Assembly: GCA_964531735.1 (NCBI GenBank)
Contig: CAZHGD010000054.1
Coordinates: 1 to 41,035, forward strand
Source: CAZHGD01 sp964531735
GTDB lineage: Bacteria; Armatimonadota; UBA10988
Direction of reading: 5' to 3'
Length of the DNA stretch: 41,035 nt
Shown here: positions 1-7,450 of the stretch, piece by piece
How positions within the stretch are numbered: the stretch's first letter is position 1
Layout of the letters: each line of letters opens with the position of its first letter
Notes under the pieces: generated by a model
Seen by the model: only the letters and a program-made list of their open reading frames with translations
Told to the model about the DNA's origin: nothing
Database searches by the model: none
Made by a program: the position numbers and the translations under genes

Positions 1-23
1 GGGGTATGGGATCGGCGCGGCCT

Positions 24-926
24 CTATTCGCGCGTGTCGGCTTCGTACGACGCCTGCAGCTCCAGCGGCAGCGGGCTGACGCCGTCCCACTTCACGAAGT
101 GGTAGCGCAGGTGCGCCGTGCGCCGGTCACCCGGTTCCAGATCCTCGTTGAACATGCCGAAGTAGAGCGAATTGTGGTGCAGGATGTTGTCGCGACCGTC
201 GGGCGAGTCATAGCTGGAGTAGATGCAGAAACACTCGGCGGCGCGGGCGGTCACCACCACCGCGCTGTGCTCCAGCGGCGAAGCGTAGGCCGCCACCGGC
301 GCGGCGAACTCGCGGCCGACGGCGAACGGCACCGGGTGGTCACCGTGCCAGCGGCCGTCGAACAGCGTGAACAGCGCCTCGCGGTCGCGCGGGTAGGCCA
401 GGTAGTAGCCGCGCACGAACTCGTTGACCTCGGGCGCCCAGCAGACGGGCTCGGCGTGGGGCAGGAAGGACGCCGGCCTCAGCCAGACGTAGGGCCGCCA
501 GGCCGGTGCGAAGTAGTGGCTCAAGTAGAGCTCGTAGCGGCGCAGCGGCCGGGTTACGGCGACGGTCACGGTCAGGTCGAGGGTGTGCTCGCCGCTGACC
601 CGGTACTCGGCCTCGATGGTGCCGGGGTGCTCGGGCAGCGCGTCCCAGTGTACCAGCGCGTGGTCGTCGGCCAGGTGGCCGCGGTGCGGGCGCTCGCGCG
701 CGGTCATCAGGTAGGCGCCGTCAGCCAGCAGTCGGTAGACGTGGCCGAGGTAGAGCGAGGGATTGGCCGGTCGCGCACCGTTGGCCAGCAGCTCGAGGTC
801 GCGGAAGCCATGGGTGTCGCCCTGGCAACAGACGGCGCCGCGCAAGGCCGTGGTCGCAAACGTGGCGGTGTCGGGTCGGTCAGTCGGTCGCAAGGGCGTC
901 ACAGCGCGTCTCCAGCAGTCGGTCAC
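24..926 (-). CDS. Hypothetical protein, probably beta-rich, glycan-region associated
   Basis: About 300 residues from a GTG start at 926; I do not recognise the family. The protein has many alternating aromatic and charged strand-like stretches (for example GHVYRLLADGAYLM, RYELYLSHYFAP, TLFDGRWHGDHPVPF), no obvious signal peptide and no membrane helix. That composition resembles beta-sandwich or mutarotase-like folds found beside glycosidases, but I cannot name a fold. The start is weakly supported because no good Shine-Dalgarno precedes 926, and the first 25 or so residues look like non-conserved low-complexity sequence, so translation may begin further inside. It is transcribed divergently from the GH5-like operon, sharing a 149-bp gap, and a role in sugar metabolism is inferred only from that position. 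Confidence 0.6.
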   Translation of the reverse strand: MTDCWRRAVTPLRPTDRPDTATFATTALRGAVCCQGDTHGFRDLELLANGARPANPSLYLGHVYRLLADGAYLMTARERPHRGHLADDHALVHWDALPEHPGTIEAEYRVSGEHTLDLTVTVAVTRPLRRYELYLSHYFAPAWRPYVWLRPASFLPHAEPVCWAPEVNEFVRGYYLAYPRDREALFTLFDGRWHGDHPVPFAVGREFAAPVAAYASPLEHSAVVVTARAAECFCIYSSYDSPDGRDNILHHNSLYFGMFNEDLEPGDRRTAHLRYHFVKWDGVSPLPLELQASYEADTRE

Positions 927-993
927 GCCGGCCGGTTCGCCGGGCGGCCGGCCGCTCCTGCCACGGCCAGGGGCCGACCATCGGCAGCCACGG

Positions 994-1023
994 TTGACGG
1001 GTGGGCCGGCCAGCCGCTACAGT
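994..1023 (+). promoter_or_regulatory. Predicted sigma-70 promoter of the glycosidase operon
   Basis: TTGACG at 994-999 and TACAGT at 1018-1023, separated by 18 bases. It lies about 50 bases upstream of the GH5-like start codon. The -35 is identical to that of two other promoters in this window (31623 and 38517). Confidence 0.5.
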
Positions 1024-1075
1024 GCGCGTCGATGGTGGTGCGGCAGGGGCCAGATTGGGTGCCAGGGAGCCGAAC

Positions 1076-2383
1076 ATGGGCCTCGGTCGGTTGTGGACGC
1101 ATCTTCTGCCGGTGACGCTGGTGCTGCTGGCGGCGGCCCTCGGCGGCTCGGCATCCGCCTTGACACGCGACGACGTGTTGTCCGTCCGCGATGGGCGCTT
1201 CCATCTGGACGGACGGCCGTTCGCCGAGATCAGCTTCAACAAGTTCGACCTGCTCTGGCAGCTCTACGACCAGTTGGCGGCCGGCAAGCCACTCGATGCC
1301 GACAACCCGCTGGTCAAGGCCCAGGAGCGGGCCTTGCGGAACCTGCACGAGCTGGGCTTCCGCACCATTCGCGTGTTCGCGCTGCCCTGGGGCCCGGCCG
1401 GCCCGGCGTCCTACGCCGACCCGGCGCGGCGCCAGGTGCTCTACGCCGCGCTCGACAAGATGATTGAGCTGTGCGACCGCTACGACATCCGCGTCGTCTG
1501 GTCACTCGCGGCGGGCACCTTCACCGACACGAAGCTCGTGCCGGGCAAGGGCTGGGTCCATGGCGAGGAGCACATCCGCGAGTTGGTGGCCAACCCTGAG
1601 TCGCGCGGTCGAAAGCTGCTCTACGCCTATCTCGACGAGACGGTGCGCCGGTACCGCGACCGGCGCGCGGTGCTGATGTGGGAGATCACCAACGAGTTGA
1701 CCCTCTCAGCCGACATCGGCGACGCCAAGCGGGTGTGGAACGGTGAGCGGATGCCGACGCTCAAGGACGTCGCCGTCTTCTCCGACGAGGTGGCGCAACG
1801 CATCAAGGCGGCCGACCCGCTGCGCCTGGTCAACAATGGCGGCTCCAACATGCGCTCGCACCAGTGGCACCTGTACCAGCGCCAGGGCTGGGTGCTGGAC
1901 ACGTTCGAGGAGCAGTTCCGGTGCTTCGAGCTGCTCTTCGCCCGATCGGCGGTCGACGTGATCGACATCCACTCGTACCCGAACAACCGCCCTGGTTACC
2001 CGCTGGCGGGGCCCGACGGCAAGGAGGCCATCCTGGACCATCGGGGCTACCAGACCATGGCCCGGCGGCTCGGCAAGCCGCTGATGATCGGCGAGTTGGG
2101 CCTGCACGCGGCGGCGCGCCAAGAGACGAAGGTCTGGTCGGCCACGCCGGACTACTTCGAGAGCTACGACGATCTGGCCGCGGCGAAGCCGTGGGTGGAA
2201 CGGACGCTGAACAGCGTCATCGACGCCGAAGTGCCGCTGGTCTACTGGTGGTGCTACCAGTCCGACCGGCCGATGGACCAGCGCAACCGGCAACGGTTCG
2301 ACATCGACCGCGAGCGTAATCCTGAGCTGCTGGCCTGCTTCCAGGCGGCCAGCCAGCGTCTCAAAGCCAGACTGACGCCGTAA
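1076..2383 (+). CDS. Secreted GH5-like (clan A) glycoside hydrolase, mannanase/cellulase type
   Basis: A 435-residue TIM-barrel glycosidase expected to cleave beta-linked polysaccharides outside the cytoplasm. I chose ATG 1076 because AGGGAG lies just upstream (1064-1069) and a clear signal peptide begins there (VTLVLLAAALGGSASA, residues 13-28). Clan-A retaining signatures are visible. The acid/base candidate is Glu207 in WEITNEL, right after Asn206 as in GH5. The nucleophile candidate is Glu340 in MIGELGLHA, followed by a barrel-end Trp pair in VYWWCYQ. The length fits a catalytic domain without a binding module. It is the first gene of a four-gene (+) operon with the URO-D-like, fucosidase and oxidoreductase genes, at gaps of 33-58 bases. 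The exact substrate (mannan, glucan or other) cannot be read from the sequence. Confidence 0.82.
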   Translation: MGLGRLWTHLLPVTLVLLAAALGGSASALTRDDVLSVRDGRFHLDGRPFAEISFNKFDLLWQLYDQLAAGKPLDADNPLVKAQERALRNLHELGFRTIRVFALPWGPAGPASYADPARRQVLYAALDKMIELCDRYDIRVVWSLAAGTFTDTKLVPGKGWVHGEEHIRELVANPESRGRKLLYAYLDETVRRYRDRRAVLMWEITNELTLSADIGDAKRVWNGERMPTLKDVAVFSDEVAQRIKAADPLRLVNNGGSNMRSHQWHLYQRQGWVLDTFEEQFRCFELLFARSAVDVIDIHSYPNNRPGYPLAGPDGKEAILDHRGYQTMARRLGKPLMIGELGLHAAARQETKVWSATPDYFESYDDLAAAKPWVERTLNSVIDAEVPLVYWWCYQSDRPMDQRNRQRFDIDRERNPELLACFQAASQRLKARLTP

Positions 2384-2416
2384 CGTGGCGTCGCCGACAG
2401 ACACGGAGCCGGCCTG

Positions 2417-3559
2417 ATGACGAACCGCGAACGGCTGCTGGCGGTCCTGCACGGGCAACTGCCCGATTGCGTGCCCTGCGACCCCGACATCTCGAACATG
2501 GTGCCCTGCCGCCTGACCGGCCAGCCGTTCTGGGAGATCTACCTGTACCAGAACCCGCCGATCTGGCAGGCGCACCTGGACGCGGTGAAGCACTTCGATC
2601 TCGACGGCGGCATCGAGATCTACCAGATCCACATCGACTTCGACCGTCCCGAGCCGCCGCCGGCATCGACGACCGAGGAGCGCATCGTCCACCGGTACCC
2701 GGACGGGGCGCCGGTGACGCAGGTCTATGACCTGGCGCGCGAGTGCTGGCACCCGCGGGTGAACGTCTACTGGCGCGACAACCCGCCGGCACACGGCGTC
2801 CCGCCCGAGAAGCTCGGGCTGCCGGCGGTGCCGAGCACCTGGGAGCCGGTCGAGGGCGTGCGCCAGTGGCCGACCGGCCTCGACTTGTACCACCACATCC
2901 GCGCGGCGATGGGCGATCAGGGCATCGTCGGCTTCTCCAGCGGCTGCAGCACCTGTCTGTTGGGCAGTGAGGCCGACATCTACAGCTACACCGACGACCC
3001 GGCGCCGTGGCGCGAGCGATCACGTCGCATGGTGGCGGCCATCGAGCGCCGGTTCGAGCACATCGCCCGGCTCGACCCGCTGCCCGACGTGCTGCAGTGC
3101 GGCGCCTCCGGTTCGCTGATCTGGCAGACGCCGGCCATCTTCCGCGATCTGGCGCTGGCGCCGCTGCAGCGGGCCACCGAACTGGCTTACGAGCTGGGCA
3201 TTCCGACGCATGTGCACTCGTGCGGGCCGGAGACGGCCCTGGTGCAGATGGCCGCCGCAGAGACCCGGCTGACGGTGATCGACCCGCTCGAGATCGCGCC
3301 GATGGGCGACTGCGACCTGGCCGACCTGAAGCGGCGTTTCGGCTCGCGCCTGGTGCTCAAGGGCAACCTGCACACGACCGACGTGATGCTGCGCGGCAGT
3401 GTCGACGACGTGGTGGCCGCCAGCCGCCAGGCTATCGACGACGCCGCGGCCGGCGGCGGCTTCATCCTCTCGACCGGCGACCAGTGCGGCCGCGACACGC
3501 CCGACGAGAACCTGCGCGCCATGGTCGAAGTGTGTCGCACGTACGGGCGCTACGACTGA
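2417..3559 (+). CDS. Uroporphyrinogen decarboxylase-fold protein (MtaA/URO-D family)
   Basis: A 380-residue member of the URO-D superfamily. It has an MTNRERLLAVLHG start, which is typical of the family, a TIM-barrel pattern, and a C-terminal NLHTTDVMLRGS ... FILSTGDQC segment. Two subgroups are known: HemE decarboxylases and zinc-dependent cobamide methyltransferases (MtaA/MtbA). Here His267-Ser-Cys269 and Cys357 reproduce the H-x-C...C zinc-ligand pattern of the methyltransferase subgroup, so true heme synthesis is unlikely. The gene sits between two glycosidase genes, a setting where URO-D-like proteins of unknown reaction are often found in Planctomycetes-like and Armatimonadota-like genomes. 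A methyl-transfer step on a sugar or its aglycone is one possibility, but that is inference. ATG 2417 directly starts the conserved family N-terminus. Confidence 0.85.
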   Translation: MTNRERLLAVLHGQLPDCVPCDPDISNMVPCRLTGQPFWEIYLYQNPPIWQAHLDAVKHFDLDGGIEIYQIHIDFDRPEPPPASTTEERIVHRYPDGAPVTQVYDLARECWHPRVNVYWRDNPPAHGVPPEKLGLPAVPSTWEPVEGVRQWPTGLDLYHHIRAAMGDQGIVGFSSGCSTCLLGSEADIYSYTDDPAPWRERSRRMVAAIERRFEHIARLDPLPDVLQCGASGSLIWQTPAIFRDLALAPLQRATELAYELGIPTHVHSCGPETALVQMAAAETRLTVIDPLEIAPMGDCDLADLKRRFGSRLVLKGNLHTTDVMLRGSVDDVVAASRQAIDDAAAGGGFILSTGDQCGRDTPDENLRAMVEVCRTYGRYD

Positions 3560-3617
3560 ACCCAGGAGGGAGACTCCGGCCGGGCGCGAACCACTGCGCT
3601 CAGGCCAGGAGGCCCAC

Positions 3618-4865
3618 ATGTCCTCGATCATCCCCAGCGCGCGACAGCTCGAATACCAGGATTGGGAGTACGGCCTGTTCCTGCACTTCGGCTTGCGCAC
3701 GTTCTACGAAGGCTGGCGGGACATGGATCCGCGGCCGATGTCGCCGGCGGAGTTCCGGCCGACGGCACTCAACTGCCACAACTGGGCCGCCACGGCCAAA
3801 GCCGCCGGGATGAACTACATTGTCCTGACCGCGAAGCACCACTGCGGCTTCGCCAACTGGCCGTCGCAGTACACCGACTTCTCGGTGGCCTCGTCACCGT
3901 GGAAGGACGGACGAGGCGACGTGGTCGGCGAGTTCATCGAGGCCTGCCGCACGCACGGCCTGGCCGCGGGCCTGTACTACTCGCCGTACGACCACAACAA
4001 CCCCTCGTACAGTGATCCCAAAGCGTACGACGACTACTTCATCAACCAGATCAGCGAACTGCTGGTGCCATACGGGCCGCTCGACATCCTCTGGTTCGAC
4101 GGCTGCGGCTCCGAAGGTCACCAGTACGACTGGCCGCGTATCATCGGTGAGATCCGCCGGATGCAGCCGGGCATCCGCATCTTCAGCATGGGCGACCCGG
4201 ACTTCCGCTGGGTCGGCAACGAAGACGGCGTGGCGCCACTGCCGCTGTGGAACGTGGTCGACTCGGTGCCGTTTTCGATCCGCACCGATCAGGACGAGTC
4301 GGTGGGTGAGCGCAAATGGCTGCCGGCCGAATGCGACTGCCGGATGCGCGAGCGCAACTGGTTCTTCAGCGACCAGGACGAGCACACGGTGAAGAGCGTC
4401 GAGGAACTGCTGGGCCTGTACTACCTGAGCGTCGGACGCGGCGCGAACCTGCTGCTGAACATCGGTCCCGACCGCCACGGTCTGCTGCCGGAGAAGGACG
4501 CCCGGCGCTTGCTGGAGCTCGGCGCCGAGCTCAGCCGCCGGTTCGACCATCCGCTCACGCACCTGAGCGACGCGCAGCGCACCGACGCCGGCTGGGTGGT
4601 GCCGCTCGGCGAGTCGCGGTTGGTTGACCATGTCGTGCTTCAGGAAGACATTGCCCAAGGAGAGCGCATCCGGCGCTTCCAGGTGCAGATCGTCCCGACC
4701 CACTACCACACGCCGATCACCGTCTGGGAAGGCTACAACGTGGGCCACAAGGCCATCTGCCGGTTTGCCACCGTGCGAGCGCGTCAGGTGCTGGTGAACA
4801 TCGCCGAGAGCGACGGCGAGCCGCTGCTCCGCGAGTTGACCGTACACCATGCCGGCACGGCGTGA
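3618..4865 (+). CDS. Alpha-L-fucosidase, GH29
   Basis: A 415-residue GH29 retaining enzyme that releases alpha-L-fucose. ATG 3618 is preceded by a perfect AGGAGG (3607-3612). The frame is open much further upstream, but that part has no family features. The protein starts with the family's WEYGLFLHFGLRTFYEG strand, followed by NYIVLTAKHHCGF, where most relatives have HHDGF. The nucleophile is Asp161 in ILWFDGCG. The RGANLLLNIGPDRHG segment is also diagnostic. A short beta-rich tail follows the barrel. No signal peptide is visible, so it is probably cytoplasmic and acts on imported oligosaccharides. That fits a division of labour with the secreted GH5-like enzyme at the head of the operon. Confidence 0.92.
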   Translation: MSSIIPSARQLEYQDWEYGLFLHFGLRTFYEGWRDMDPRPMSPAEFRPTALNCHNWAATAKAAGMNYIVLTAKHHCGFANWPSQYTDFSVASSPWKDGRGDVVGEFIEACRTHGLAAGLYYSPYDHNNPSYSDPKAYDDYFINQISELLVPYGPLDILWFDGCGSEGHQYDWPRIIGEIRRMQPGIRIFSMGDPDFRWVGNEDGVAPLPLWNVVDSVPFSIRTDQDESVGERKWLPAECDCRMRERNWFFSDQDEHTVKSVEELLGLYYLSVGRGANLLLNIGPDRHGLLPEKDARRLLELGAELSRRFDHPLTHLSDAQRTDAGWVVPLGESRLVDHVVLQEDIAQGERIRRFQVQIVPTHYHTPITVWEGYNVGHKAICRFATVRARQVLVNIAESDGEPLLRELTVHHAGTA

Positions 4866-4909
4866 ATCGCCGGGCGGGCTCGTAGCGTTGATCGCTACAG
4901 GAGCATGAC

Positions 4910-6049
4910 GTGAGTGATCAGGGTGCGGCGCCGATTCGCGTGGCCATTGCCGGTCAGGGCCGCAGCGGGTTCGGCATCCATGCCGCGTGGTTGCGCAAGG
5001 ACACCGAGACGTACGCGATTGTCGCCGCGGCTGACCAGTTGCCCGAACGGCGAGCGGAGATTGCCGAGGCGACCGGCGCGCGTGTGTACGACGACTGGGC
5101 GGCGATGCTGGGCGCCGGCGGCTGCGACCTGTTCGTCAACGCGCTGCCGTCGCCGCTGCACCAGCCGGCCACCATCGCGGCCCTGGACGCCGGCTACGCG
5201 GTGGTCTGCGAGAAGCCGATGGCGCCGACGGTGGCCGCGTTCGACCAACTGGTGGCCGCGGCGGAGCGGAACCGGCAGTGGCTGTTGCCGTTCCAGAACA
5301 ACCGCCTGCAGCCGTTCTTCCAGCAGATGCTGGCGGTGGTCCGGTCCGGCGTGCTGGGTGAGATTCTGCACGTCCGCAGTGTCTGGGGCGGCTTCGACCG
5401 GCGGTGGGACTGGCAGACCATCCAGTGCAACTGGGGTGGGGCGCTGTTCAACACCGGTCCGCACGCGATCGACCAGGCGCTGCTGCTCTTCGGCGACCGT
5501 GAGGACCCGCAGGTGTTCTGCCGCATGGCCTGCCGCCACGAGCTGGGCGGCGATGCCGACGACTTCTGCGCGGTGACCCTCTACGGGCATCAGTCGCCAC
5601 AGGTCGAGGTGTTGCTGTCGCAGTACCAGGCCTACCCGCCGGAGGACATGTACGTCATCTCCGGCACCCGCGGCGGGCTCACCGGCGGCCCGAGCAAGCT
5701 GCGCTGGCGCTACTACGACGCGGCGCAGGTGCCCCGTCCGGCGTTCTGGAACACCTGGTCGGAGCAGCGGCAGTACCCGCGCGAGACGCTGCCGTGGGTC
5801 GAGGAGACCTGGACGGTGCCGACCGAGATCGCCGGGGGCGGGCGCAGCGGCTACACGCTGCCGTCCTTCCAGATCGGGGTCAAATCGTTCTACGACAACG
5901 TCGCCGAGGTGCTCCGCGGGCAGGCCCAGCCGCTGATCACGCTGCCACAGGTGCGCCGGCAGATCGCCGTGTTCGAGGAATGCCACCGGCAGAATCCGCT
6001 GCCGCGGCTCTACTCGCGCTGGGTGCCTGGCGAGGGTCCGGTGGCCTGA
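4910..6049 (+). CDS. Gfo/Idh/MocA family NAD(P)-dependent oxidoreductase
   Basis: 379 residues. The N-terminal Rossmann domain has VAIAGQGRSGFGIHAAW (residues 11-27), a G-x-G-x-x-G dinucleotide loop, and the family EKP signature falls at residues 101-103 (VVCEKPMAP), where the Lys is catalytic. The C-terminal alpha/beta domain carries FNTGPHAIDQAL, with the usual second His/Asp catalytic motif. The start is GTG 4910 with AGGAG seven bases upstream. A nearby ATG at 4905 is out of frame and closes at once. Such enzymes oxidise or reduce sugars, inositols or sugar acids, and the precise substrate is not readable. As the last gene of the glycosidase operon it probably processes a released sugar. 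It ends 17 bases from the convergent GH99-like gene. Confidence 0.9.
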   Translation: MSDQGAAPIRVAIAGQGRSGFGIHAAWLRKDTETYAIVAAADQLPERRAEIAEATGARVYDDWAAMLGAGGCDLFVNALPSPLHQPATIAALDAGYAVVCEKPMAPTVAAFDQLVAAAERNRQWLLPFQNNRLQPFFQQMLAVVRSGVLGEILHVRSVWGGFDRRWDWQTIQCNWGGALFNTGPHAIDQALLLFGDREDPQVFCRMACRHELGGDADDFCAVTLYGHQSPQVEVLLSQYQAYPPEDMYVISGTRGGLTGGPSKLRWRYYDAAQVPRPAFWNTWSEQRQYPRETLPWVEETWTVPTEIAGGGRSGYTLPSFQIGVKSFYDNVAEVLRGQAQPLITLPQVRRQIAVFEECHRQNPLPRLYSRWVPGEGPVA

Positions 6050-6063
6050 GCGGCGCGCCGCTC
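6048..6063. terminator. 16-bp perfect palindrome between convergent genes
   Basis: GAGCGGCG/CGCCGCTC, a perfect inverted repeat without spacer. It overlaps the stop codon of the oxidoreductase gene and lies just before the end of the opposite gene. No T-run follows on either side. It could be a bidirectional transcription stop or a protein site; the short hairpin alone is weak evidence. Confidence 0.35.
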
Positions 6064-6066
6064 GGG

Positions 6067-7275
6067 CTAGCCTGGCGGTGCGCTGTCGGCCAGGTAGGCG
6101 GCCATGGCCGGGTCGATCGCCTCGGGCGGCGGCAGCGGCGGGGCCGCGAACGTGGTGCCTTGCAGCTCGCCCACGAGGCGCAGGTAGCGGTACGGGTCGC
6201 GCCAGGTCAGCGCCGGTTCGATCGCGGTGGTCTCGGGCCACTCGTTGAACGAGGTCAGGCCGATCAGGTCCGTGCCGGCGTCGGTGGCGGCCCGCCAGAA
6301 CTCCTTCAGTGTGGCACCGTCGCGCCGCGGGATGACATACGGCTTGGCGTTGATCTTCCGGTTGTCGTGCCCGGGGTGGACCGGAACCATGACCTGCTTG
6401 CGGGCCCGGTGAACCTGGTTGGCCCAGCGCCGGTAGAGCGGGGCCAGGCCCTCATAGGTGTGGACCTGCCAGGTCGAGAACATGGCGTAGCCCATGAAGC
6501 AGTCAATCCCCGGCACGGCCAGCCAGGGCTCGGGCGTGAACAGCTCGATGCCGGTGGGGCCGGCGGCCGGTTGCGCCAACATGCGGTCGACGATCCAGTA
6601 GACCGGGCCGGTCTCGCGCTCCACGTCCTCGATCAGCGCGCGACCCTGCGCCGCGGTCAGGCGGCCCTTCCAGAGCTGATAGATCGCCCAGACCGGTTCA
6701 TCATTGATGCGCAGCCAGGCCGGACTGCGCGCATAAGTCTTCAGCGCGCGGATGGTCTGCCGGCGGACCTCGGGCAGGTCGTCGAGGAACTGGGGCGTCT
6801 CGTCGAACAGGGCGACCTTGAAGCCTTCTTCCTCGGCCACCGGCAAGACGACCTTCTCGAAGACGTCGAACGTCCAGCCGCGCGGCTGTTGCCAGGTGGC
6901 GCTGCCCCACCAGTCGACGAGGAAGCCATCGAGGCCGGCTGCCTTGGCCAGGCGGATGTGCCAGCGCACGACCTCGCGGCTCATGCTGTCGTAGGCCCCG
7001 ATCAGCGGGTAGGCGGCGGAGGTGACCTGACGGATGGCGGGCGCGAAGAGAATCTCGTGCGGGTCGCGGGCCGGTAGCGGGTCGTCGGCGGCCGTCTTGC
7101 GATCCCAGGTCTTCCAGCGTTTGGCCGCCAGGGCCGGATGGCCATACCAAGTGTAGTAGAAGGCCAGCGCCAAGGGCCGCCGAGCCGGCTCGGCGGCCGG
7201 CCCGCTGCTGGTGGCCAGGACGAGGGCGGCAACTGCGATGGCGGCGGCGCGTCGGGCACCGGTCGAGCGGTTCAT
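6067..7275 (-). CDS. Secreted GH99/WbsX-like glycan-processing protein
   Basis: 402 residues with a signal peptide (AAAIAVAALVLATSSGPAAE, about 10-29) and then a TIM-barrel of the GH99/GH71/WbsX superfamily. Signatures are FYYTWYG at 39-45, GFLVDWWG at 117-124 and SFNEWPETTAIEP at 342-354. The last matches the SFNEWHEGTQIEP-type motif that carries the acidic residues of endo-alpha-mannosidases. Members either cleave alpha-mannosides or belong to uncharacterised glycan-linked relatives, so the reaction is not certain. ATG 7275 has AGGAGG nine bases upstream on its strand. The gene faces the GH5/GH29 operon tail to tail and is divergent from radA, so it likely has its own promoter in 7276-7450, which I could not define. 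Confidence 0.8.
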   Translation of the reverse strand: MNRSTGARRAAAIAVAALVLATSSGPAAEPARRPLALAFYYTWYGHPALAAKRWKTWDRKTAADDPLPARDPHEILFAPAIRQVTSAAYPLIGAYDSMSREVVRWHIRLAKAAGLDGFLVDWWGSATWQQPRGWTFDVFEKVVLPVAEEEGFKVALFDETPQFLDDLPEVRRQTIRALKTYARSPAWLRINDEPVWAIYQLWKGRLTAAQGRALIEDVERETGPVYWIVDRMLAQPAAGPTGIELFTPEPWLAVPGIDCFMGYAMFSTWQVHTYEGLAPLYRRWANQVHRARKQVMVPVHPGHDNRKINAKPYVIPRRDGATLKEFWRAATDAGTDLIGLTSFNEWPETTAIEPALTWRDPYRYLRLVGELQGTTFAAPPLPPPEAIDPAMAAYLADSAPPG

Positions 7276-7393
7276 GCCGGGCCTCCTGAGGCGACGGTGG
7301 TTCGCCTCGCGGGCGGCGATTCCTGCGCCTGCAGCGGGCCGACCTGGTCTTGCGGTTCTGTAACAAACCGCGGGGCCGCCGGTACGATAGCCG

Positions 7394-7402
7394 TGCTAAC
7401 AT
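7394..7402 (+). promoter_or_regulatory. Possible extended -10 element upstream of radA
   Basis: TGC-TAACAT about 48 bases before the radA start. It resembles the TGC-TATAC elements at 31643 and 38537, but no good -35 lies 17 bases upstream, so this is a weak call. The remainder of 7276-7450 holds the Shine-Dalgarno of the divergent GH99-like gene and nothing else I recognise. Confidence 0.25.
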
Positions 7403-7450
7403 CGGGAGCACAGACCCGCGCAGGGGCCGGGTGGACCGAGACAGCCGACC

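Noticed and set aside
6..1115. Rightward open frame over the unknown gene at the left edge
   Set aside because: Val/Gln/Arg-rich filler; the leftward reading has normal protein composition.
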